Below, piece by piece: positions 29,683 to 37,974 of a stretch of DNA of 64,000 bases. How positions within the stretch are numbered: position 1 is the first letter of the stretch; each line of letters begins with the position of its first letter. A program made the position numbers and the translations under genes. The stretch is from DATBVX01 sp963696675. Its GTDB lineage: Bacteria > Pseudomonadota > Gammaproteobacteria > Steroidobacterales > Steroidobacteraceae. A model generated the notes under the pieces. The model was not told where the DNA came from, did not search any database, and saw only the letters and a list, made by a program, of their open reading frames with translations. Where the stretch lies: the NCBI GenBank assembly GCA_963696675.1, contig CAVOLM010000024.1, forward strand, positions 1 to 64,000. The letters are read 5' to 3'.

Positions 29683-30986
29683 GCCGCATCACGGACATCC
29701 GCGGGCGCGAAATCATCGACTCGCGTGGCAATCCGACGGTCGAGGCCGACGTGTTTCTCGACAGTGGGGCAATGGGACGCGCAGCCGTGCCGTCCGGAGC
29801 ATCGACCGGAACGCGCGAGGCGGTCGAGCTACGCGACGGCGATCCCAAGCGTTTTCTGGGCAAGGGGGTGCTGAACGCGGTCGCCAACGTCAACGGGCCG
29901 ATCCGCCAGGCGCTGCTGAATCGTGATCCAGCCGATCAGGCAGGACTCGATGCGCGCATGCTCGAGCTCGACGGCACGGAGAACAAGTCGCATCTCGGTG
30001 CCAACGCGATTCTTGCGGTGTCCCTGGCTGCGGCTCACGCCACCGCCAACGATCGCAAGCTTCCCTTGTTCCGATACCTCACGGGCGCCGAGGATTTCGA
30101 TTTGCCCGTGCCGATGATGAACATCATCAACGGCGGCGCACATGCGGATAACAGCGTCGACATCCAGGAGTTCATGATTCTGCCGGTCGGCGCACCATCG
30201 TTGAGCGAAGCGATCCGCTATGGCGCGGAGATCTTCCATACGCTGAAGAAAGTGCTCCATAAGAAGGGCCTGGCGACCGCAGTCGGCGATGAGGGCGGCT
30301 TTGCTCCCGATCTGCCGTCGAACGAGGCGGCGCTGGAAACCATCATCGAAGCGGTGCAACTGGCAGGCTATACGCCCGGTGGCGATGTGCTGCTGGGCCT
30401 GGACGTGGCGAGCTCGGAATTCTTCAGCGAGGGTGTCTACACGCTGGAATCGGAAGGGCGACAGTTCAGCGCTGCCCAGTTCGTGGATTACCTGGCGGAT
30501 CTGGTTGGACGCTACCCGATCATCACCATCGAAGACGGCATGAGCGAAAGCGACTGGCAAGGGTGGGCTCTGCTCACGCAACGGCTCGGCCGGCGCGTGC
30601 AACTCGTCGGCGATGACCTGTTCGTGACCAATACGAAGATCCTGAAGCAGGGGATCGAGCAGGGAATCGCCAACTCGATCCTGATCAAGGTGAACCAGAT
30701 CGGAACCCTGACCGAGACACTCGCAGCCATCGAGATGGCAGCGCAGGCGGGTTATTCCGCGGTCATCTCGCATCGTTCCGGCGAAACAGAAGATTGCACC
30801 ATCGCCGATATCGCGGTGGCGACTTCCGCGACGCAGATCAAGACCGGGTCGATGTCGCGTTCGGATCGCGTGGCGAAGTACAACCAGCTGTTGCGTATCG
30901 AGGCCGAGCTCGGTGCGCACGCACGCTACGCAGGGCGCAGGGCGTTCCCGGTGCCCGCTGGCATGATTCGCGCCGCGAGTGCATGA
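29679..30986 (+). CDS. eno: Enolase
   Basis: 2-phosphoglycerate to PEP in glycolysis; also a scaffold of the RNA degradosome in many bacteria. The GTG start at 29679 (SRITDIRGREIIDSRGNPTVE) overlaps the kdsA stop. About 435 residues, intact. Catalytic and Mg2+-binding elements are seen in GDEGGFAPDL, LLGLDVASSEF, IEDGMSESDW, LVGDDLFVTNTKIL, LIKVNQIGTLTET and VISHRSGETEDC. Placement after pyrG and kdsA matches other Gammaproteobacteria. The TGA overlaps the ftsB ATG. Confidence 0.98.
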   Translation: MSRITDIRGREIIDSRGNPTVEADVFLDSGAMGRAAVPSGASTGTREAVELRDGDPKRFLGKGVLNAVANVNGPIRQALLNRDPADQAGLDARMLELDGTENKSHLGANAILAVSLAAAHATANDRKLPLFRYLTGAEDFDLPVPMMNIINGGAHADNSVDIQEFMILPVGAPSLSEAIRYGAEIFHTLKKVLHKKGLATAVGDEGGFAPDLPSNEAALETIIEAVQLAGYTPGGDVLLGLDVASSEFFSEGVYTLESEGRQFSAAQFVDYLADLVGRYPIITIEDGMSESDWQGWALLTQRLGRRVQLVGDDLFVTNTKILKQGIEQGIANSILIKVNQIGTLTETLAAIEMAAQAGYSAVISHRSGETEDCTIADIAVATSATQIKTGSMSRSDRVAKYNQLLRIEAELGAHARYAGRRAFPVPAGMIRAASA

Positions 30987-31369
30987 AGCCGATGTCGCTG
31001 CGCCTGTTCGCTGCCGCCCTGCTGATCGTTGCCCTGGCGCTGCAGTACCGCCTGTGGCTTTCCGATGGGGGAATTCGCGAAGTGCGTCGCCTGCAGAATG
31101 CTGTGACTGCGCAGACGCAGCAGAACGTTGAGCTCAAGGAGCGCAACGAGCAGCTTGCTGCAGAAGTGAAGGACCTGAAGGAAGGACTGGACGCGGTCGA
31201 AGAGCGTGCCCGCAGTGACCTCGGCATGGTGGGTGCCAACGAATCCTTCTATCAGGTCGTTTCGCCGCCGCCTGCGGATCATGCAACGCCTGCGCAAGGC
31301 GCTCCGGCGGATTCCTCAGCCGTGGCGACGGGCAAGGCGCGCCCGACTCAGCAAGCCGCAGCCCGATGA
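30983..31369 (+). CDS. ftsB: Cell division protein FtsB
   Basis: Small bitopic divisome protein that forms a complex with FtsQ and FtsL at the septum. 128 residues: a short cytoplasmic N-terminus, one transmembrane helix (LFAAALLIVALALQYRLWL, residues ~7-25), then a periplasmic coiled coil (VRRLQNAVTAQTQQNVELK...) and the conserved AVEERARSDLGMV block before ESFYQVV. A Pro/Ala-rich tail of ~35 residues makes it longer than E. coli FtsB (103 aa). It lies between eno and ispD, its usual position, with ATGA overlaps at both ends. Confidence 0.9.
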   Translation: MKPMSLRLFAAALLIVALALQYRLWLSDGGIREVRRLQNAVTAQTQQNVELKERNEQLAAEVKDLKEGLDAVEERARSDLGMVGANESFYQVVSPPPADHATPAQGAPADSSAVATGKARPTQQAAAR

Positions 31370-32087
31370 CGGCCCCGGCGGCAACGCCGCGCATCTGGGC
31401 AATCGTCGCCGCGGCAGGCCAGGGCCGGCGCATGGACGCGGAACGACCGAAGCAATATCTGGAGCTCGCCGGTGCCACGGTTCTCGAACATGCGCTGCGG
31501 CCATTGCTGTCGCATCCGCGGATCTCGGGAATAGTGGTGGTGCTGGCTCCCGGCGATGAATTCTGGCACCAGCTGCCGATCGCGGCTGCGCCGCGTGTGC
31601 TGACGACGTTGGGCGGCGATGCACGCCAACATTCGGTGTTGAATGGTCTCATCGCACTCGAGGGCAAGGTCGATGCCGAGGACTGGATCCTGGTCCACGA
31701 CGGGGCGCGTCCCTGTCTCAACACGCGAAGCGCTCGACACCTTGATGGTTGCAGTGGAAAACGATCGGGTCGGAGGGTTGCTCGCAGTACCGCTGGCCGA
31801 CACGCTCAAACGCGCCGATACCGCCGGGCTGCGCTGCGAGTCGACGCTGGAGCGCAAAGGACTCTGGTGTGCGCAGACGCCGCAGATGTTCCGCTACGAT
31901 CTGCTGCGTGTCGCGCTGAGTCATGCGCTGACCCAGGGCACTGGTGTCACGGATGAGGCGCAGGCAGTGGAAGCGCTCGGTCATCGGCCGCGACTGGTCC
32001 GCGGCTCGCCTCACAACATCAAGATCACCCATCGCGAGGACCTGCTCCTGGCAGCAGGCGCTGCTGCGCGCGGCGGCGACGAGATGA
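31366..32087 (+). CDS. ispD: 2-C-methyl-D-erythritol 4-phosphate cytidylyltransferase (frame-broken)
   Basis: MEP-pathway enzyme forming CDP-ME from CTP and MEP. The nucleotide-binding signature IWAIVAAAGQGRRMDAERPKQY opens it; ILVHDGARPCL, VPLADTLKRA and GLWCAQTPQMFRYDLL follow. A +1 shift near 31724 is fixed by removing one A in CTCAACACG. The frame then continues without a stop into ispF, but the +1 frame of the last 45 nt reads QALLRAAATR and ends at the TGA overlapping the ispF ATG. That is a more IspD-like tail than the fused reading, so I call two genes rather than a natural IspDF fusion. Confidence 0.93.
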
Positions 32088-32581
32088 GTACCAGCACCAG
32101 GGTCGGCATGGGTATCGATGTGCATGCCTTCGGGCCAGGCGATCACCTCATGCTGGCGGGCGTGCGCATCCCGCATGACCGCGGCGTCACGGCGCATTCC
32201 GACGGTGATGTCGCCATCCATGCGTTGTGCGACGCGTTGCTCGGGACCGCGGGTCTCGGAGACATCGGCCAGTACTTTCCTGATTCCGACCCGCAGTGGC
32301 GAGGCGCGGCGAGCGCAGATTTCCTGCAACGCGTTGCCGAATTGCTGACCACGCGCGGTTACGCGCCCGTCAATGTCGATATCACTATCCTCGCCGAACG
32401 TCCTCGAATCGGTCCATACCGCGAGGCAATGCGGCGCCGCCTCGCCGAGCTTCTGGGCCTGGAGCCGGAGGCAGTCAACGTGAAGGCAACGACGACTGAA
32501 CAACTCGGTCTCATCGGACGCGGCGAGGGCATCGCCGCCATGGCAGTGGTTCTGGTCGATTCGATCGCCCGCGACGCATGA
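32084..32581 (+). CDS. ispF: 2-C-methyl-D-erythritol 2,4-cyclodiphosphate synthase
   Basis: Cyclises CDP-ME 2-phosphate to MEcPP; a trimeric zinc enzyme. The zinc/substrate motif VGMGIDVHAFGPGDHLMLAGV is near residues 7-27, followed by VTAHSDGDVAIHALCDALLG, DIGQYFPDSDPQW and the C-terminal NVKATTTEQLGLIGRGEGIAAMAV. About 165 residues, normal. It starts at ATG 32084 and ends in the ATGA overlap with truD. See ispD for the apparent in-frame fusion. Confidence 0.95.
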   Translation: MSTSTRVGMGIDVHAFGPGDHLMLAGVRIPHDRGVTAHSDGDVAIHALCDALLGTAGLGDIGQYFPDSDPQWRGAASADFLQRVAELLTTRGYAPVNVDITILAERPRIGPYREAMRRRLAELLGLEPEAVNVKATTTEQLGLIGRGEGIAAMAVVLVDSIARDA

Positions 32582-33646
32582 TCCAGCCCGTGCCGGATGA
32601 ATGGCGCCATCTGGCGCTCGATCCGCCGCGCGCGCATGGTGCTCCGTCAGCACGCGGCAGGCTGCGCGCCACGCCCCGAGGACTTCGAAGTACACGAAGA
32701 GCTGTCGTTCCGGCCGGATGGCCTGGGACCGCACATGCTGCTGCGCGTCGTCAAACGCGGGGCGAATACGCAGTGGGTCGCGGGACAGCTGGCGCGATTC
32801 GGGGGTGTCCGTGCGAGCGATGTCGGCTTCGCGGGACTGAAAGACCGGCATGCCGTGACCGGGCAATGGTTCAGCGTGCCGGCATCGAAGGTCAGCATCG
32901 CGGACTGGCTCGCCCTGCAGCACCCGGAGTTCAGGGTGCACGAAGCGCATCCACACTCCCGCAAGCTGCGGCGCGGCGCGCTCGCGGCCAACCGCTTCCG
33001 CATCTGTGTCCGCCAATTCGATGCCGATACTGGAGCACTCGAAGAGAGGCTGGCGAGCATTGCACGCCGCGGTGTTCCGAACTATTTCGGCCCACAACGT
33101 TTCGGACGTGAGGCCGGCAACTTGTCACGCGTCCAGGACTGGGTCGCCTCCGGGCACTTGCCACGGCCGCGCGGCGAGCGCAGCTTTACGATCTCAGCGG
33201 CACGGAGCCTCATCTTCAACGCAGTGCTGGCGGAGCGCGTTGCCGACCGCAGTTGGGATCTGCTGCGAGTCGGTGATGTGGCCAATCTCGATGGTACCGG
33301 CAGTATCTTTGCAGTCGATACGCCCACACCGGAACTCGAAGCGCGCTGCAAGACGCTCGATGTTCATCCGACCGGTCCGCTTTGGGGTGCCGGTATGCCC
33401 GGGTCCGCATCCGAAGTGAGCGAGATCGAGACGAGCGTGGGGCGTAGATTCGAGACAGTTACGATGGCCCTCGCAGGCGCCGGGCTGGAGCAGGAGCGTC
33501 GTGCGTTGCGACTGCGGGTTGCCGATCTGCAGGTGCAGGCCGGAGACGGCGTGCTCACTCTGGGGTTTCGTCTGACAGCGGGCGCTTTTGCGACCACAGT
33601 GCTGCGCGAGTTGCTGGATGTGACCGGGGAGGCTGACGATGCTTGA
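32578..33646 (+). CDS. truD: tRNA pseudouridine(13) synthase (one frame break)
   Basis: Modifies U13 of tRNA-Glu. Core motifs are PEDFEVHEELSFRPDG, VSFAGLKD-type DVGFAGLKDRHAVTGQWFSV (catalytic Asp in KDRHA), GVPNYFGPQRFGREAGN and the C-terminal AGAFATTVLRELLDVTG. The first ~30 codons from ATG 32578 are in a different frame from the rest; deleting one C of the CCCC run at 32674-32677 joins them (ATPEDFEVHE), a clear homopolymer insertion. About 355 residues. The order ispD-ispF-truD-surE-pcm-nlpD is as in E. coli apart from two inserted genes. Confidence 0.94.
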
Positions 33647-34394
33647 GATCATCGATCATGAGTTCGCGCGTGAGATCCGCTTTGCTCGCCCGCCGGTCAA
33701 TGCCTTCAATGTCGAGTTGCTCGAGAGACTGAACGAGGCGTTGGACGCGGCGTGGGCTCACGGTTGCCGCGCAGTCGTGCTTTCGGGCCGCCCCGGGATG
33801 TTCACCGCTGGGCTCGACGTACCCGAGCTCCTGACGCTCGATCGCACGCAGATGCTGCGAGGCTGGGAGGTCTTCTTTGGTGCGCAGGCACGTCTTGCGG
33901 CTGCACCCGTACCGGTAGTGGCAGCAATCACTGGTCATAGTCCGGCGGGTGGCGCGGTTCTCGCCTTGTACTGTGATCACCGTGTAATGGCCGCAGGTCA
34001 GTATCGGATCGGTCTTAACGAGGTGCAGGTGGGACTGTTTCCGGGACCCATCATCTACGGTGCATTGCGCCGGCTGGTCGGCGCCCGTGTTGCCGATCGA
34101 CTGATCACGGGCGGTGTCCTGATCACGCCGGAAGAAGCCCTGGCGGTAGGATTGATCGATCGGGTGACCGCGGAGAACGACGTCGTACCGGCCGCGCTGG
34201 AATGGGCGCGCCAAATGGGCTCCCTTCCCCCGCAGGCCGTATTGCGCACTCGTACCTTGGCGCGTGCTGACCTCGTTAATCTCGTCGGAAACCTGGGGCG
34301 CACCGACTACGAGGCGATGAATGAAGCCTGGTTCAGCGCGGAAACGCAGACGACGCTGCGCAGTCTCGCCGAACGGCTGAAGCGCAAGACTTGA
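33639..34394 (+). CDS. Enoyl-CoA hydratase/isomerase family protein
   Basis: Crotonase-fold protein of 251 residues, intact. The family oxyanion-hole segments are visible as MFTAGLDVPELL (residues ~50-62) and AAITGHSPAGGAVLALYCDHRVMA (~95-118), then GLNEVQVGLFPGP and ALAVGLIDRV. The catalytic Glu that hydratases have in the GGG(C/x)E region is not obvious, so it may be an isomerase (delta3-delta2-enoyl-CoA) rather than a hydratase. Its ATG lies within the end of truD (8-nt overlap). It is an insertion relative to the E. coli truD-surE order. The substrate cannot be told from sequence. Confidence 0.8.
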   Translation: MLEIIDHEFAREIRFARPPVNAFNVELLERLNEALDAAWAHGCRAVVLSGRPGMFTAGLDVPELLTLDRTQMLRGWEVFFGAQARLAAAPVPVVAAITGHSPAGGAVLALYCDHRVMAAGQYRIGLNEVQVGLFPGPIIYGALRRLVGARVADRLITGGVLITPEEALAVGLIDRVTAENDVVPAALEWARQMGSLPPQAVLRTRTLARADLVNLVGNLGRTDYEAMNEAWFSAETQTTLRSLAERLKRKT

Positions 34395-34409
34395 ACCTGA
34401 GTGGCGACC

Positions 34410-34940
34410 TCACTGCCATCGCAACAGAACATAGATGGCGCCGGTTCCGCCATCCACAGGTCGCGCCGAGCAGAAGGCGAGCACCGCATCAGTTCGTTGC
34501 AGTAGTGCATTCACTGCATTCTTGATTACCGGTCCGCGATGGCCGGAGCGCAGTCCCTTGCCGTGCACGATGCGCACGCAACGCGCCTGAGCGCGCAGCA
34601 TGCCCTCCAGAAATTCGCGCAGCACCTGCTTCGCCTGGGCGACGCTATGGCCGTGCAAGTCGAGTTCGGCTTCGATGCGGTACTGTCCACGGCGCAACTT
34701 GCGCAATACCGAGTCCTGCACGCCAGCACGACGAAAGGTCAGCGCGTCGCCTGCCTCGCTGTACAAGTCGCCGGGCTGAAGTGCCAGACTCTCGCGCAGC
34801 ACTTCCAGATCGTCGAGCCGGGCGAAGCGCGCCTGCGGCCGTGGTTTCGGCCGGACCGGTTGGTGCGGGCGCTGGCGCAGACGCTTCACACCGCGTACGG
34901 CGTCGCGGAACAGACGCTTCTCTTCGCCGTCATCGCTCAT
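34410..34940 (-). CDS. Smr-domain protein (SmrA/SmrB-like endonuclease family)
   Basis: 176 residues. The N-terminal part is charged and probably disordered (VKRLRQRPHQPVRPKPRPQA). The C-terminal Smr domain has the DLHGHSVAQAKQVLREFL motif (residues ~95-112), the second signature RIVHGKGLRSGHRGPVIKNAV and a terminal GAIYVLLRW. Smr proteins of this type nick DNA or cleave mRNA on collided ribosomes (SmrB); which applies cannot be decided. Convergent with the crotonase gene, divergent from surE. Confidence 0.85.
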   Translation of the reverse strand: MSDDGEEKRLFRDAVRGVKRLRQRPHQPVRPKPRPQARFARLDDLEVLRESLALQPGDLYSEAGDALTFRRAGVQDSVLRKLRRGQYRIEAELDLHGHSVAQAKQVLREFLEGMLRAQARCVRIVHGKGLRSGHRGPVIKNAVNALLQRTDAVLAFCSARPVDGGTGAIYVLLRWQ

Positions 34941-34983
34941 CGACCACTCCGCCGCAATCTACCCGGTGCCCGATCCCATCCAG

Positions 34984-34989
34984 TATAGT
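34984..34989 (+). promoter_or_regulatory. Possible -10 box upstream of surE
   Basis: TATAGT lies in the 84-nt divergent gap between smr (start 34940) and surE (start 35025), about 36 nt before surE. No convincing -35 box is present 16-18 nt upstream. It is a candidate promoter for surE-pcm-nlpD, weakly supported. Confidence 0.3.
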
Positions 34990-35024
34990 GACGCACGGAT
35001 TTCTCTCGCCAGCTGCCGCCATCA

Positions 35025-35783
35025 GTGAAAATTCTGCTGAGTAACGATGACGGATATCGTGCTGAAGGTATCCGCCACCTGGCCGTGGCGCTGCAGGGCC
35101 TTGCCGAGCTCACGGTCGTGGCACCGGAACGCAATCGCAGCGGTGCCGGGCACTCTCTCACGCTCGATGTACCGTTGCGAGTGTTCCAGGTGGAGCCGAA
35201 CGTGTATTACGTCAACGGAACACCGACCGACTGCGTGCACCTGGCGATCTCGGGCCTGTTCGATTACGAGCACGACATGGTGGTGTCGGGAATCAATGAT
35301 GGTGCCAATCTAGGTGACGACGTTCTGTATTCGGGGACGGTTGCCGCCGCTATCGAGGGGCGCTTCCTGGGTCTGCCCACCATTGCAGTCTCATTGTGCA
35401 CCGAGCCGGGAAGCGCGCGGCACTTCGAAACCGCCGGGCGAATCGCGCGCGACCTGGTGTCGCACCTGACGCGCTCGCCGCTGCACGCCTCGACGATCCT
35501 CAACGTCAATGTGCCGGATCGACCCTACGAGACGCTGCGAGGAGTCGCCGCAACGCGACTCGGATTTCGCCATCGTTCCGCGCCCATCGTGCGCGCCGAG
35601 GATCCCAGGGGCAGGCCGATCTATTGGGTCGGCCCTGCCGGTCCGCAGCAGGAAGCGGGGCCGGGAACAGATTTCAATGCCGTGGCGACCGGGTTCGTGT
35701 CGGTCACGCCGTTGCAGATCGATCTGACGCGCCACGCTGCGATCGACGCCATCGGGGAATGGTTGCGAGGCATCGATGGTTGA
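35025..35783 (+). CDS. surE: 5'/3'-nucleotidase SurE
   Basis: Survival protein E, a divalent-metal nucleoside monophosphatase. 252 residues from a GTG start (KILLSNDDGYRAEGIRHL). The NDDG metal motif is at residues 7-10, VAPERNRSGAGHSLTL near 33-48, YYVNGTPTDCVHLA near 66, VSGINDGANLGDDVLYSGTV near 88-107. Intact. Overlaps pcm by 8 nt; surE-pcm-nlpD is a conserved stationary-phase and repair cluster. Confidence 0.96.
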   Translation: MKILLSNDDGYRAEGIRHLAVALQGLAELTVVAPERNRSGAGHSLTLDVPLRVFQVEPNVYYVNGTPTDCVHLAISGLFDYEHDMVVSGINDGANLGDDVLYSGTVAAAIEGRFLGLPTIAVSLCTEPGSARHFETAGRIARDLVSHLTRSPLHASTILNVNVPDRPYETLRGVAATRLGFRHRSAPIVRAEDPRGRPIYWVGPAGPQQEAGPGTDFNAVATGFVSVTPLQIDLTRHAAIDAIGEWLRGIDG

Positions 35784-36447
35784 CTCGCGCCTCAACGGTA
35801 TCGGCATGACATCCGCACGCACCCGCGAACGGCTCGTGCAGCGGCTCAAGGAGAGCGGCATTCGCAATCCCGTAGTGCTCGACCGGATTCGCGGCGTGCC
35901 ACGCCATCTGTTCGTTGACGAAGCCCTCGCGAGCCGGGCCTACGAGGATGTGGCGTTGCCGATCGGATTCGGTCAAACCATTTCCCAACCGTGGATCGTC
36001 GCCCGCATGACCGAGGCGTTGATCGAAGGTGGGGCGCCGCAGAAGGTCCTGGAAATCGGCACCGGCTGCGGCTACCAGACTGCGGTGCTGGCCCCGCTCG
36101 TGGGCAGGATCTACTCGATCGAGCGGTTGGAACCGCTGTACGAACGAGCGCGCGAGCGGCTCAAGGTGCTGGGAATTCGCAACGTCCGCCTCAAGCATGG
36201 CGATGGCACTAAGGGCTGGCCCACGCAGGCGCCTTTCGATGGGATCCTGGTGGCTGCCGCTCCGCATGCCGTGCCGGATGCCTTGCTCGAACAACTCGCT
36301 CCGGGCGGGCGTATGGTGGTTCCAATCGGTTCGGAAGGCGGGCAGGAGCTGGTGCGCATCACGCGCGAAGAGGGTCGCCTGAAGCGTGAAAAGCTCGGGG
36401 CGGTCGCCTTCGTCCCGTTGATCCAGGGGCCGGTTTCCATCGCGTGA
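35776..36447 (+). CDS. pcm: Protein-L-isoaspartate O-methyltransferase
   Basis: Repairs isoaspartyl residues in aged proteins using SAM. 223 residues. LPIGFGQTISQPWIVARMTE, the SAM-binding VLEIGTGCGYQTAVLAPLV, IYSIERLEPLYERAR, VRLKHGDGTKGWP and FDGILVAAAPHAVP are the family blocks in order. Start at ATG 35776, with a second in-frame Met at residue 11 (MTSARTRERL), which is closer to the usual family start. Intact. Confidence 0.95.
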   Translation: MVDSRLNGIGMTSARTRERLVQRLKESGIRNPVVLDRIRGVPRHLFVDEALASRAYEDVALPIGFGQTISQPWIVARMTEALIEGGAPQKVLEIGTGCGYQTAVLAPLVGRIYSIERLEPLYERARERLKVLGIRNVRLKHGDGTKGWPTQAPFDGILVAAAPHAVPDALLEQLAPGGRMVVPIGSEGGQELVRITREEGRLKREKLGAVAFVPLIQGPVSIA

Positions 36448-36457
36448 GCCGGCCGCC

Positions 36458-37174
36458 ATGAGCAGGTCGCGCGCGTCCTGGCCGACGTGCATGCCCCGGC
36501 TGTTGGCGGCGGTGAGTGCCACGGTTGTAGTCCTGGTTGCAGGCTGTGGCACGCCGTATCGCAAACCTGACTCGCACACTTACACTGTCAGATCGGGAGA
36601 CACGGTCTACTCCATCGCCTGGCGCCATGGCGTCGACTATCGTGATCTTGCGCGCTGGAACAAGCTGCCAGGTGATTACCGCATCTATCCCGGACAGGTG
36701 CTGAAACTCCGAGGACCGGCCGGCACGCCACGACCAGCCCAGTCCGCCGCCGCAAAGACCGGCGCACCCGCAAGCAAACCCCCCGCACCCCCGGCGGCAG
36801 AAGATGTGGCGGTGTGGCTATGGCCGACGGATGGAGAGATTGCGGCGGTACGCCATGCGCCGACCGAATCTCAAGGACTCACCATCTCCGGACACGAAGG
36901 CCAGGCCGTGCGGGCAACGGCAGCTGGCAAGGTCGTTTACACGGGGAGCGGGCTGCGGGGGTTCGGGAACCTGCTCATCATCAAGCACAGCAACGTGTTT
37001 CTGAGCGCGTACGGGCACAACCGGGAGCTCAAAGTGAAGGAGGGCGACCAAGTTGCGGCAGGTCAGCAAGTTGCCGAGATGGGGTTGGGTCCGGGCCAGG
37101 CGCCCATGCTCTATTTCGAGATTCGGTACAACGGGCGACCGGTCGATCCGCGCTGGTATCTGCCGCCTCGATGA
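36458..37174 (+). CDS. nlpD: NlpD-type LysM / M23 lipoprotein (divisome amidase activator)
   Basis: A lipobox (VVVLVAGC, Cys at about residue 30) marks an outer-membrane lipoprotein. It is followed by a LysM domain (YTVRSGDTVYSIAWRHGVDY... IYPGQVLKL, residues ~42-85), a Pro/Ala linker and a degenerate M23 domain (GKVVYTGSGLRGFGNLLIIKH, LSAYGHN, MLYFEIRYNGRPVDP). The His residues required for M23 catalysis are missing (YFEIR instead of HFEIR; no zinc-binding HxxxD), as in E. coli NlpD, which activates AmiC rather than cutting peptidoglycan itself. 238 residues. rpoS, which usually follows, is absent from the window. Confidence 0.92.
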   Translation: MSRSRASWPTCMPRLLAAVSATVVVLVAGCGTPYRKPDSHTYTVRSGDTVYSIAWRHGVDYRDLARWNKLPGDYRIYPGQVLKLRGPAGTPRPAQSAAAKTGAPASKPPAPPAAEDVAVWLWPTDGEIAAVRHAPTESQGLTISGHEGQAVRATAAGKVVYTGSGLRGFGNLLIIKHSNVFLSAYGHNRELKVKEGDQVAAGQQVAEMGLGPGQAPMLYFEIRYNGRPVDPRWYLPPR

Positions 37175-37511
37175 GAAGGCGTGTCATTAGATCAGGTCTA
37201 ATAGGACGTGAGGCGCATTCGCCTTTAGGAAACGGGTACTTCCGCGCTCTTCCAAAGTTGCTTCTAAGCAAGGGCTATGCTTAACATGTCGCCAAACAAA
37301 GACAGGCACTTGGACCGTATTGAAGCGATACCGAGAGAAGACACAGGGGCGAAGGGGGAAGTCAGAAGAATAAAAAGAACAAGTGAGAACAAGAAGAAGA
37401 AGTTGCAATTGTTCGAATGTGTCAGCTTCGAATGATTGGTTGGTTGATTGAAGCTTTTGTTCCCTGTGTCTTCTCCCGGTCTCGTTTCAGTGGCCCCACG
37501 CTTGGTCCCCC
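37175..37511 (+). other. Low-GC intergenic patch downstream of nlpD, with a possible 49-codon ORF
   Basis: No recognisable gene over ~335 nt. By hand count 36 of the 100 bases 37361-37460 are G or C, against a window that is clearly above 60 percent. The stretch 37330-37405 is almost purely purine on this strand. An ORF 37286-37435 (ATG to TGA, 49 residues, rich in Lys/Arg/Glu, starting MSPNKDRHLDRIEAIP) fits the patch but has no Shine-Dalgarno and no family I recognise. Short inverted repeats TTAGA/TCTAA and AGGCG/CGCCT occur right after the nlpD stop. This is where rpoS would be expected; I see no sigma-factor remnant. Confidence 0.5.
37335..37475. repeat. 14-bp inverted repeat enclosing the low-GC patch
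   Basis: GAGAAGACACAGGG at 37335-37348 and its exact reverse complement at 37462-37475 are separated by 113 nt of low-GC sequence. The arms could close a large RNA structure or be the ends of a very small mobile or structural element. No target-site duplication is evident. Confidence 0.6.
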
Positions 37512-37901
37512 TCATTTGAGTGGCGGCGTGGCGCTGACGATCAACGCCGCCGCTACACGTCGACCTTCCTGGACCAGCACGTTGTAGGTCCGACACGCCG
37601 CGCGCGTATCCATCACTTCGAAGCCAATTCCGCCCGCCTGCACCGCTGCGCCAATGGCGGGCGCCGGAAACACCAGCCGATCGCCGGTGCCGAGCAGGAT
37701 GATCTGAGGCTTGAGCGCGAAAACCGCCTCGAGATGATCGAGCAGCAGGTCCTCAACGCTGCCCGGCGGCCAATCGAAGACGATTTCGCTCGCCGTGAGG
37801 ATCACGCTGCTGCGGATCACGTGCTCTCCTACACGCACTTCGCCTGGTGCACAGGCGCGCACCAGGTTCGATTCAGTATCCGACTGCAGATTGAACTGCA
37901 T
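37512..37901 (-). CDS. Mth938-like (DUF498, NDUFAF3-type) domain protein
   Basis: 129 residues, intact. The C-terminal half shows the family pattern: PQIILLGTGDRLVFPAP (residues ~66-82), GIGFEVMDTRAACRTYNVLVQEGRRVAAAL (~92-121). The N-terminal part carries the VRVGEHVIRSSVILTASEIVFDW strand region. Bacterial members are of unknown function; the mitochondrial relative NDUFAF3 assists complex I assembly. It stands alone on the minus strand, divergent from the recJ-linked gene; in many Proteobacteria the family lies near secDF or housekeeping clusters. Confidence 0.85.
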   Translation of the reverse strand: MQFNLQSDTESNLVRACAPGEVRVGEHVIRSSVILTASEIVFDWPPGSVEDLLLDHLEAVFALKPQIILLGTGDRLVFPAPAIGAAVQAGGIGFEVMDTRAACRTYNVLVQEGRRVAAALIVSATPPLK

Positions 37902-37974
37902 GTGATCAAGCTTAAGTGATCAACGGATTCTGAGATACTTGCGCGGCGATGCGCAGCAGTCCGATAGCACGATC

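Noticed and set aside
37264..37596. A 110-codon minus-strand frame in the low-GC patch with a Phe/Leu-rich hydrophobic stretch
   Set aside because: The hydrophobic run is simply the complement of the purine tract, and the frame overlaps the end of the Mth938-like gene; no start signal was seen.
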